Assembly: GCA_022747635.1 (NCBI GenBank)
Contig: JAKTNV010000066.1
Span: 1,579,001-1,643,000 of the forward strand
Length of the DNA: 64,000 nt
Direction of reading: 5' to 3'
Source: Hetaerina americana
Lineage: Eukaryota > Arthropoda > Insecta > Odonata > Calopterygidae
Shown: positions 54,986 to 64,000 of the stretch, piece after piece
How the letters are laid out: each line of letters begins with the position of its first letter
Position numbering within the stretch: the stretch's first letter is position 1
The notes under the pieces: generated by a model
What the model was told of the DNA's origin: nothing
Databases searched by the model: none
The model's input: only the letters and a program-made list of their open reading frames with translations
Program-made: the position numbers and the translations under genes

Positions 54986-56520
54986 TCCCCTGGCTCAGCC
55001 CGATTGTCCTCCGTGGAATTTTCGGCTAAAGTCTCGTCTCGGAATGAATATTCAACGTGTCCGATTGACTTGGAAGATTTATTTCTGTGCCGCTCTCCGA
55101 AGCAAGCGTTTCTTACTTTCCCAGAGGGAAGGGAGCGGAAACAATGGAAATTAATTCCTTAAGATGGGCGAAGATAGCAGATCGAAGGGGGGGTGGGGGA
55201 GATTTCTTGGATCCTCTTTTTGGGAATCGGGTTGGTAGGCGGTTCGCGGGGGAGAGAGTGACTCTCTACTCCATTGACCTCCTCCTCCCGAGACTGTGTG
55301 CGAAACCGAAAAAGAATGGCAATCATCTGAATAGGAGAACACATTCCTTACGCTCGATCATCCTCTCGACTTAGCAGAGAGAGATAGAAAGGGGATCCAT
55401 GACGAGGAAGTGATGTTTTATTTTCGTTTTTCGATCTTCTTTTTTTTTTGTATTTTTAACACGAAGGAACGATTCCCATCGCTTCCGGTTCTTATAGGAA
55501 GTGCGTCATAATTCTTGGGTGGAGCCAATAGAAAAGGGAGAAATGTCGGCACTTTTGTTCTTTAACGGAGTTTATTTTTTATATTTTTTAATATCGCTCG
55601 TTTTTTTAGTTTTTCTAAGGAATAGGAGAGCGTTTCTCACGACTTACGAGTATTTCGACGTATGCGCGACGGGGGGTTGTCCCTTTTAGTTTGAAATTCG
55701 GGAGAAAAATCATCGCCTCTTCCTCCACGGCGGTATTTCTCGCTCACTCAACCAAGTGTCGCCCCGGCGGAGGGGAAGGGGGGTTGTTTTTCTATGGGGG
55801 TTGAAACCCCCCCTCTCGAACACCCTTCTTCGCCCCCGCCCGCCTTCCGCACACCACCACCACCCTCCCCATACCCCCCCGCACACGCCAGTTGCTATTA
55901 ACGCCCGCGCCCTTCGTCTCCTCCATGTATTCACTTCCGTTTCCGAGGTAACGAAAAAAACCTCGCTCCCTCGAGTAACGAACGTATTCTTGATTTTTTT
56001 ATATTAAAGCAAAAGATGGAAAAAATTGTCACTTTGGTTCGCGTGTTTGCGCATGTGACGGGAGGGTTAACACTTGTCCGATTATATTTTATCATTAATT
56101 AACGAAATAATTACCAACCGATCATTCGGTCGGCTTTTAATACATGAAGTGGAGGAAAAAAGAAGTGTTCCAAATATCACTCTTACAGAAAATAAAAAAT
56201 ATATAAACATAAACAGCGTACTCTCTAAAAAAACATCTTTTTGTCCCAGCCTAAGTCTTAAACATCTTAAACTCGTCCCTTTTACGAGTAAGCGATACTC
56301 TCCTCAAATTAATAAAAATGTTGGCGGGTGGAAGATTAATTTTTTCATCGACCGAGTAATTGAATGCAGTGCGGAATTATCATTTTTTTTCTGCGATTTT
56401 CCCTTTGGTTCAGCGCATGCAGTAATTCATTTCCGTTTGCTCCTGCCGACCGGTATTGCAGGAGCTATGAACGCGGTTTGCCGCATTGAGAAGTTTTCTC
56501 GCTTCTTTTATTTATTTATA
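54986..56520. other. No gene recognised
   Basis: Low-information sequence with several C, G and T runs (55180-55200, 55440, 55790-55890). Frames on both strands lack motifs. Confidence 0.35.
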
Positions 56521-56524
56521 TTTA

Positions 56525-56760
56525 CGTGTATGGTTTACTGCAGCCCTCAGTACTTCCCTGCTGAGTTTTAAATCCCTCTCACCCCCTGATAGCGTCTCTC
56601 TATTGCTGTCTATTACCGAATTTGTGTGATGCACAAATAATCTCTTAGTCTCCAATTACGGGATAATTTACTTTTCTCTTCCGTTTAAATTTTACTTTAA
56701 ATTAGGATTCCAGCTAATCCATGGTCCGATATTTCTCATGCATAATGTATATGGATGGGC
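56525..56760 (-). mobile_element. LINE family C 3' end, very decayed
   Basis: TTTACTGCAGCCCTCAGTAC and following words parallel the 3' end of the copies at 42480 and 46410 (ACTGCAGCCCTCCATTCTTC). Confidence 0.45.
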
Positions 56761-57394
56761 CTTTACTGTGTACGGACGTATTCCGCTTAACATTTCTCAA
56801 TTTATTGTCCATGACCAACGAAATAATTTCATATGTTTCATTAACTTCTCTTCACATTTTCGGAGAATTTGACGGACTTTAATTTTTTGACATTCTTGGT
56901 GGATTTGAGAACATTTCGGTCGATACTTTTCCAAGATATTCACATTGGAATGCACACGACGTTTCGACCGACGTTGCTATATCATGCTAAGGCACAGAAA
57001 CAATGGTATGTGCCTAAAGATGACGTACGTGCAGGGACAATCGAAACGTTGTGTACATGAGGAGTGTGGTGGTTAAGTGGAGACCTAAGTTGCTGGTTCA
57101 TTAATTCCGGATAGCATTGGTCTGCGCGCCCCCTCGGTCGGTTTCTTTGTTTGAAAATCGATCCCGTCGACCTAGCGCTCTAGATAAGTGGCTTTCCTTC
57201 TCCGGTTCCCAGGGTCCAGGAATTCGCTTCTGGAGTGATTTTGTTTTCGCGTGCCCTGGAACGGATGAACATGTCACCACCCTCTATCGCGTGACCACCG
57301 CGAGGTGGATTCACAAAGTGGGGCGAATCATTTCCATTGATTTGATTGGACGGCTCTCCATGGAAAGGTTCGTGGTTTTTACGATAAATGCGCC

Positions 57395-57720
57395 AACTGG
57401 TGCAATGTGGCCGCCATGACGTGCACTATAGCCCCCCGTCCACTGTGGCGCTAGTTGTCTGAGACCCAATGAGCCGTCTGTGCTTGGCGGATCGTCGAGC
57501 TGTGCGTTTGGTGCCAGTTGCATTAGTTTCTGTTGTTCTTTTTTTATACTGTTTTTCGAAAATGGAAATTGACGAAATTACGGAGTAACGAATCAACATC
57601 AAGTTTTTGGTGAACTGCGTTTGGTAAAAGTCATCAAGAAATTACTGAAATGTCGACAACTATTTGCGGTCATAATGCTCTGACGAAAACATCAGTTTCC
57701 CATGGAGATGGATGGATTAT
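57395..57720 (+). mobile_element. Mariner 5' part (mariner D), copy 2
   Basis: The leader (GGCGGATCGTCGAGCTGTG, GTGCCAGTTGCATTAGT) and the start ATGGAAATTGACGAAATTAC (57561) match the minus-strand copy at 48560-49025. The frame is broken early. Confidence 0.65.
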
Positions 57721-57904
57721 TGGAGTATGTCTAAAAACCTCGGTCGTGATATTTTTTTATGTAAATTGGAACATTTTAGTCACACGGGTCATTAATCATG
57801 TAGTATACCATACGTCAACAAGTTCTTCGAAATTAAGTTACTGGTATTCCTTGGATATTTCCACCCCAAATCGTCTTAAGTCGTTCTTGTTGCCTAATTC
57901 CTAA

Positions 57905-58330
57905 AACCTCACCCTCCATTTAATACCCTGTGGGGTTCACGCCCTCTCTCTTCACTCCTTCCCCCCTCCCACCCCAGTTCCTTCTTTCGACCCCTCGTCT
58001 GCTTCCGCTCCTCTGGGACCCTTCTATCTTTCTCCCCGAACCCACCCACCCCCCCTTCTCCGACTTCACAGCCCCTTAGCTCCCGGGGGAAGGCCATCCC
58101 TCATCTCAAACAGGCGTGAAGGAGGCCTTGCCGCCTCTTCCATTTCCCTCCGAGACCGACCCTCTTCTTCCCACTCGATACTTCTCTCTCTCTCTCACTC
58201 ACCTTTTCCCTCTCTTTCTTTCTCCCTTTCTTCCTCTCTTTCTCCCATCTCTCCTTGCTCTCAGATTAGACGCCTCTCTTCTCCATTAATTCCTCCTCAC
58301 CGTGCACTCTCTTCAGGAAGTTTTCCTTTC
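57905..58330. repeat. Polypyrimidine tract
   Basis: Over 400 bp are dominated by C and T (TCTCTCTCTCTCACTC at about 58183). This may simply be low complexity or the C-rich part of a Penelope-like terminus, but no hammerhead core follows. Confidence 0.85.
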
Positions 58331-58979
58331 TTGCGAGACGCAGGCACGTGAATTGTCCGGGAACCCCTTGGACTTTCCCTCAGAGTCACGCCGGTGCCTT
58401 AATGCCCGTTAAATCACCGTCGCAGTTTCCCGGCGGTGTAAGGCCTCTCCCGAGGGTGGTTCGCATCGCATGTGACGAATTTGATGAAATTGCAGGCCTC
58501 CCCTTTCACTAATTACCGATTACTCTGAGTTGAACTGGTATTATCGACCACATTCCACCACCCACCCACCTATACGACCTGCGCAGTGATATTACTCGGT
58601 CGTTGGGGATTCAACCGAGATATCGAAGTTTTGAAAAATATTGTGGTCACAGAAAAAATATTCGGATCGCACTTCAGTAAGGACAAGGATAACCGTCATT
58701 AACTGATCGTAATTTTTCGATGAAAATTTTGGATGGGGTTATTCATGCGACCATGCTAAAGGTCAAGGTCAAATTGTCCATCCATTTCATTGTCACTATT
58801 CTTCTTCATTGCCACGGTATCAATTTCCTGCAGACTCATTTCTCTCTGCAGCTTCCATTGTCCACGTCATATATCCTTAGGAAGTTTTCACTCCACGCGT
58901 AACTTTTTACCGAATCTCTTCCTTGTGTCAATGTTAGAAGTGCTAAGTGGATTGGAGACATACTTCAAGGCATGATTGG

Positions 58980-59170
58980 ATTAGTTAGAATCATCAAAGA
59001 AGGCCGAATTGAAGGGAGGATTGAACAAATGGGGACCAAAAGTACATAGGAGCGCATTAAGGAGGTAGGGCGTACAACCGGGATGCGTGGGCGTCAGAGA
59101 GAGATTGAAGGCTGAATAGATAAGAATGGCGTGTTGCAGTGAAACGAATCTTAGTATTGAAATGCTTGAC
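58980..59170 (+). mobile_element. LINE family C 3' fragment
   Basis: GRIEGRIEQMGTK and the ATGGCGTGTTGCAGTGAAAC end resemble the RTE-like end at 4300-4440. Confidence 0.45.
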
Positions 59171-59460
59171 TCTGGGTGCAGTTTCTCTGTAGTAGCCGTT
59201 TTTTTCTGATAGTAAGTCTTCCTCACCGTTCATATTCTGCTCGGGCATACGAGATTCCTCTTGCTTCTCCTTGTCGCTTCTAATCCTGCAACCTAAATAG
59301 TTAAACCCTTTCACTTGTTCTAGCGTGACTTTCCGTAGTCTTAATTTTAAATCTCCCTCCCATTACTACGACTGCAGACCATTATTTTAGTTTAATTCCT
59401 GTTTATCTGCAGTTTGCCATTCTGCGTCGCTTTCTCCGTCTTGAATCGCGTCCATTTTGC
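59171..59460 (-). mobile_element. LINE fragment with YLG motif
   Basis: On the minus strand, KGFNYLGCRIRSDKEKQEE (59311-59255) is the FxYLGxxI landmark of RTE-type LINEs. It is oriented opposite to the neighbouring 58980-59170 fragment. Confidence 0.5.
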
Positions 59461-59521
59461 GTATTTTCCCTCTTTTCAAGTCTGTTTCTGCCGTGCAATC
59501 CTAGCATACATAGGTTCCACC

Positions 59522-60207
59522 CAAAAATGAAGGGAATGAAATTGGGAGAGAAGTTTATTACAGATCGAAGTACAAATCTCCCAAATTCTTCATTAGGGCA
59601 CCCTTACATATGTATTACCATACCAATGCCAGTGCCTCAACCGGTTGTGGTATGCTTCCTGTGAGGCATTAACAGGAACCTCGTTCAGTCACCTCGTAGC
59701 AGCCTCTCTGACATAGTCCAGTGGTCCAAAATGGTGGTGAAAGGGGTTGTACTTGGGTCGTACTCAAAGGCCCTTTTCTCCTAATCAGTAACCACCTATT
59801 GTAAAACATTAGAGTCACTTTCACCATGGTCCAAGGCAAGATTGCCACATATACAGTCTTCACACAGCACTTTTGGGACAATCTATGCACACCTTTCTCA
59901 TGGCTAAATTTTCTGTAAAAATTAAATATACTGTGGTTTTCTGAATATTGGACTCTTCTGTTAATATCCTGACTCTTTGGGATCATTCAGAATATAGTAT
60001 ATGTCTCTTTTTTATTAAGTTTTCATCACACTGTGTTGTTGATGCATGTCCAGGGCATTCCTCGTCGTCGACCTCCTTGTTACCCGTCTCCCATCCCGTG
60101 CAGAAGCAGAAAACCATCACTTGGGACATTCCTCTCCATCTCCATAAGCAGCCTTAAACATGGCAATGGTCTTTAAACCCGATTTTCCAAGCTAAATGCA
60201 CAATTTC
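59522..60207. repeat. Dispersed repeat D, copy 2, uninterrupted
   Basis: This aligns with 4995-5279 plus 5699-6191 and provides the empty site for the Penelope-like insertion at 5280-5698 (single CCACCTAT near 59792). Confidence 0.8.
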
Positions 60208-60680
60208 ATCGCATATCATTGCTCCATGGAAAGTGGCATCGTGAATTCGTGACGCGACCCTCGAACAGGGGTTCAGTTTAGCAGCGATCCGAAGACTGTA
60301 ACGGCCCGCAGACAACTTAAATGGGTCGCGTTGCTTTCCAAAGATCTCCCGTTACCTTTCCCACCACAAAACACCCCACTGCAGCCATCTGCATTGGGAG
60401 AAAAAATCATTCTATTTATATTTGCTACAGACTCTGTACTTGACTCTTTTCTACGTATTCGTTTGCCGTCTCCTTATCTTTTCCATGGCCTCGCTCATTG
60501 GACTCGGAGCGCACGTTTAATCCTCTGCGTCATTAGTGACCAAATGACCGACTTGTTTCTTTCATTATAATAGCTTCTTCCGTAATTTCACCGTATCCAA
60601 TCCCCTGCCTTCTCTCTGCATAGAGAGTGCGTCATTAACTTCCCGTCGATCTATCTCATAGGATATCACAATGACCGTAC

Positions 60681-60790
60681 ACGAAGGTCGGTCTGATAGG
60701 TTAGGATAGGGCTCACCCAATATTAAACCTAACGTCGTGTGAAATTCACACATTAGCACTAGATCCATGGGGGGCCAGGTCCTTAATCCA
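60681..60790 (+). repeat. SINE-2, copy 3 (partial)
   Basis: ACGAAGGTCGGTCTGATAGG, GGGCTCACCCAATATTAAAC and GTCGTGTGAAATTCACACAT match the family. Confidence 0.6.
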
Positions 60791-61034
60791 TGTCGATAGG
60801 ACTTTCCATATCGAACAGGTCGATGTGGAGAGTTCGATCCGTAAAGAATATGCGTATACACCGATTCACGAGACATCGTAGGCTGTCGACTGTCAAATGG
60901 AAATTTGCCTTTAACCTATCCGTGTAATAAATGCATTTTAATGGCTGAACTAAGTTATTGGGGTCAGTTCTTTTCCGAGTTTCAAAAATCGATATCTCGC
61001 AGTGTACTGGCACCCAAATATCCATGCGCTTGCT

Positions 61035-61570
61035 TTTAATGGGGTGGCCCTAAGGGCTGAGATACGGTAATACGGCATCTGTATTATTCCGATATTTGCC
61101 ATGTAACGACTACTTCCGACGAAGTGGTTATCCAATTAATTGCGAAATTTGTTGAAAATAGGTCGACATGTTGTTTTTAATGTTCGAGTTTTTTCAAATT
61201 CAGCGTGATCTGGATTTTTGCGATAATTATTTAATATAGACTGCTTCGATGTTTCTTTTATAATGATTGTTGAGATATATCCGAGGATCTTGTTGATGAA
61301 GCCTTGCTGTTAATGGGGTAGGGTTAAAGGCTCTCGTACGATAAAACGACAAATTGACGAATTTGTTTTATATATTGACTATTATCTACGATGAAGTTGT
61401 CGATTCATTACGAAATTGTTGTTGAAAATAGATCGATTCCTGATTCTAAAATTCTAATTTTTTCGAATGTAGTTTGATGCATATTGTTTTGATAATTGTT
61501 TAATATCGACTATTTCGATGTTTGTTTTATATTGATTGATTGGACATATCTTATATATCGAACATAGCGA
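61035..61570 (+). repeat. Diverged tandem duplication, unit about 270 bp
   Basis: TTAATGGGGTGG (61037) and TTAATGGGGTAGG (61311) begin two units that share GAAATTTGTTGAAAATAG / GAAATTGTTGTTGAAAATAG and the later TTTAATAT, GACT, TTCGATGTTT words in order. This could be satellite-like. No third unit is evident upstream. Confidence 0.65.
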
Positions 61571-61593
61571 TTATATGTGTGTGTATGTATGTG

Positions 61594-61646
<53 letters not shown>

Positions 61647-61668
61647 ATATATATGTATTTATATGTGT

Positions 61669-61727
<59 letters not shown>

Positions 61728-61904
61728 TGTATAGATATACATGTGTATGTGTATGTGTGTATATATATATATATATAAATATATATGTATAAATATATAT
61801 ATTTACATATATATATACATATACATACACACACTCATATAATCGCTATGTTCGATATAGAAGCTATGTCTAATCAATCAATATAAAACAAACATCGAAA
61901 TAGA
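61508..61904. repeat. Large inverted repeat (arms about 80 bp) around an AT microsatellite
   Basis: 61508-61590 (CTATTTCGATGTTTGTTTTA ... ATGTGTGTGTATG) is mirrored by 61822-61904 with few mismatches. The intervening 230 bp are mostly AT repeat, itself self-complementary, so the whole 397 bp can fold back. Confidence 0.85.
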
Positions 61905-62060
61905 CCGAGACTCACTTGAAGAAGGCCTCTGAGAGGGCCGAAAGCTCGAACAAGTTACCGTGGGAGTGTTCTTTTAAATGTTGCTATTCTTTTCTATTTG
62001 TGTTATATTGTGTCAGCCCATCATTGTGCCGCTCGTGTGAGTTTTTCCGTACAATATATA
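61905..62060 (+). mobile_element. Penelope-like terminus
   Basis: This matches 25262-25420 (ACTCACTTGAAGAAGGCCTC, GGCCGAAAGCTCGAACAA, GTGTTCTTTTAAATG, CTATTTGTGTTATATTGTG). It begins exactly where the inverted repeat ends. Confidence 0.65.
61916..61943 (+). ncRNA. Hammerhead-like ribozyme core
   Basis: TTGAAGA (61916-61922), stem II GGCC/GGCC with a longer loop, and GAAA (61940-61943). Same string as 25292-25318 with a 1- to 2-base difference in the loop. Confidence 0.4.
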
Positions 62061-62169
62061 TATGTATATATAATATATATATACAGTATATAAACACAGT
62101 AGCCAAGCAGAAGCCAGTAGTCTCTAGTCACCAAGGGGGATGATGACTACGGGATATATCCCCCTGTGA

Positions 62170-62520
62170 TGCTTTCGTTTTGGGAGATTTCTTCATCCTT
62201 CCATCTCCTCCTCCTTTGCCCTCTCCTATTCCTCCCCTCTTGAGTCATTCCTCACCCCTTTCCTCTCCCCCTCCCACCCACCCCTTCGTGCTCCTCCGCC
62301 TGGAAATCCTCCCCCTACCTCACCTCACCCTCCTCCTTCCCTCGCTCGCATTCCCTCCCTTCATTTGTCTTCTGCCTCTCGCTCACTCGGATGTTTTTTT
62401 TGTAATAGAGCCCTCACCCTTTTCCCTCGTCTTAGCAGAAAGATCCCTCCCCCCATCCCTCGTCCTTTTCGCCCCCACCCACCCCTCCTCATTCCGCCTC
62501 TAGATTCCTTTCATCCTCCC
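62170..62520. repeat. C/T-rich low-complexity tract
   Basis: CTCC/CCTCC-rich stretch. No motif. Confidence 0.8.
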
Positions 62521-62734
62521 GTCTCAGGCTGAATTTTGAAATTCTTCTTTTGTCTTGTTTTCGTCTCGTCCTGCAACCTTTAGGCCTTCTTCTCTATGGG
62601 CGCGCCTATATTTTTTTACACGACGCGTTTTCCTATTTCCATCACTTTTTTCTTTTGGAGGGAATAGGGTTAGTTTTTCTCTCAACCTCGAAGTAACTTT
62701 ATTGCCTTCTCCCCCCGCAGTCCCTTCTTATGTA

Positions 62735-63045
62735 ACATTGTACAAGGTCATGGCATCGGTTTTTTTGGGGTTCGCGTGGAATAGTTTTCATTGACTATCT
62801 TGAAAATGGAAAACCTATCAATAGCTAGCGGGTATTGTGCGAACTTATTACAACGTTTGATTGAAGAAAGCGAGCAAAAGTAGCCGCGATTGGCTAAGAA
62901 AAAATGTTGCTCCATCAAAACAATGCACCAGCTCACAAATTCGTTGTTGCGATGGCCAAAAGTCATGAATTAAAGTAAAAGTTGCTACCCCATGCGTCAC
63001 CCTATTCGCCAGATTTAGCCCCTTCGGATTATTGTCTGCACGTAA
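62735..63045 (+). mobile_element. Mariner transposase catalytic-domain relic
   Basis: The broken frame keeps KVMASVFLGFAWNS (normally MASVFWDxxG), a IDYLENGKPI-like segment, MLLHQNNAPAHKFVVAMAKS and SPYSPDLAPSDYCLH. HQNN stands where HQDN is expected, so the second catalytic Asp is lost. Confidence 0.78.
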
Positions 63046-63244
63046 ATTTAGTCCACATCGATGTTGTCCCCTTCTTCAAAGTACTCTCCATTCGCATGGC
63101 TATGCCTTCTTATTCCATCTTATATTCCAGTGTTTAGTAAAGCACCCTTGGGAAGTCCCCAGCATTTAAGCTTTTTAGTTTTCTCCTCGTTTCTTGCTTT
63201 ATTGTGTCTTCCACATCTTCCCAATGTGATGTCCCCTCATCACA

Positions 63245-63405
63245 TTTTGGGGGATTAATAAAAAGTCGCAGGGGGGGGGGCGAGATCTGGCGCATGAGGA
63301 GGATGATCAAGGCTCAAGGGGATTGAATTTTTCGCCAGCAATCAATGCTGAATGTGCCGGTACATTGTCATGGTGAGGGATCCATCCATCGCCTTGAGTC
63401 GGTTA
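63245..63405 (-). mobile_element. Mariner C catalytic fragment
   Basis: The minus strand matches 40290-40440 (ATGGATCC, CACCATGACAATG, CACATTCAGCAT, CTTGATCAT, GATCTCGCCCCCCCC). It is oriented opposite to the neighbouring mariner at 62735. Confidence 0.7.
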
Positions 63406-64000
63406 AAATAGTGTGCGCTGCCCAAATTGCCCAAATACATGATCCTCTCCACCTTTTCTAGTTTACGTATTCCCTGCTATTCCAACACCTAAAGAAGCTT
63501 TCCTACTTGTCGAGAATCCCATTATTTTTGTCATGTATAAATGTATGTTTATAAATATCTATATAAATATTTGTATGTATATACATGTTTATTTTTTATT
63601 TATGTATATATATATATATTAGTTTTCGTATATGAACAGCAAATGAAGCCGATTCCTTTCTGCAGGGTGCGTACGACGGCCATGTTGTTGAAAAAAATGA
63701 CAGCTTTGATGAATTTTATGTTTGATGTTCGTCATCGATTTAAATGGATCCTCGGATGTAAAACTTCATGATGTCTTCAACATCATTTCTATTTACTTGG
63801 AGGGTAAATTGAAAATTTTTGAAGGCTAATAGGTTGTTGTAGTCTTGAGAGATTAAAGACGGGCGACTTTAGTAAGTCGATTGCAGCAGATCGGTTTGGT
63901 GAAAGAGGGGCGCGGTCGATAGGCGTTCGCCTTTAAACCATGATGGAACACGCCTTAAAGAGACTCCAATCTCTGCGCAAGGCGGGGGCGAAGCTTCCTC
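63406..64000. other. No gene recognised
   Basis: This includes a short TATATATAT run (63605-63620). The last 150 bp are moderately GC-rich with no motif and may run into a feature beyond the window. Confidence 0.4.

Noticed and set aside
55087..55374. 95-codon plus-strand frame as a gene
   Set aside because: No motif, no conserved-looking block, and it overlaps minus-strand frames of equal quality.
57100..57200. tRNA-like SINE head on the minus strand
   Set aside because: Only a loose B-box-like word is present; A box and arms are not convincing.
59522..60207. Assigning repeat D firmly to the mariner superfamily
   Set aside because: Only faint similarity of a minus-strand translation to a transposase end; no terminal repeats or catalytic motifs were seen.

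Overview
The window is nuclear DNA from an animal, most likely an arthropod and probably an insect. It has spliced exons with GT-AG introns and long AT microsatellites. Almost everything between the exons is decayed transposons: several LINE families, mariner-type DNA transposons, Penelope-like elements and tRNA-derived SINEs. There is no prokaryotic gene organisation. The species cannot be fixed from the sequence.

Only one host gene is well supported. Four consecutive plus-strand coding exons (11720-12598, 14314-15166, 16854-18252, 25927-26102) have canonical splice sites and matching reading phases (0, 0, 1 and 2 at the four exon starts; the last exon ends in phase 1). They encode part of a large, mostly disordered, Ser/Pro/Glu/Gln-rich protein with one CAP-Gly domain, so a microtubule-plus-end or CLIP-like protein is likely. 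The start codon lies left of the window or in an unrecognised exon. The C-terminus was not found, so the window holds only the middle of a gene with very large introns (7.7 kb, then possibly more than 37 kb).

The remaining sequence reads as intron filled with mobile-element debris. LINE family A (recurrent 3' end with a terminal stem-loop and an AAT-type tail) occurs about ten times. LINE family B (CR1/L2/Daphne-like C-terminus with a GC-rich 3' hairpin) occurs about nine times. LINE family C (RTE-like) and a Jockey-like family occur in several copies. Mariner relics of at least four kinds are present. Two are near-identical 750-bp deletion derivatives with perfect 33-bp terminal repeats (23449-24196 and 44637-45389), and a third is a 742-bp deletion derivative (20575-21316).

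The most interesting signal is a scattered set of about ten short segments that look like hammerhead-ribozyme cores (CUGANGA, stem II, GAAA) in Penelope-like or retrozyme-like termini. Two of these sit directly downstream of recognisable Penelope GIY-YIG endonuclease ends. One is a 5'-truncated insertion with an 8-bp target duplication that can be read against an uninterrupted copy of the same host repeat elsewhere in the window. Several are arranged as inverted pairs around AT microsatellites. This is a known class of element rather than a new system, but its density and arrangement here merit checking.
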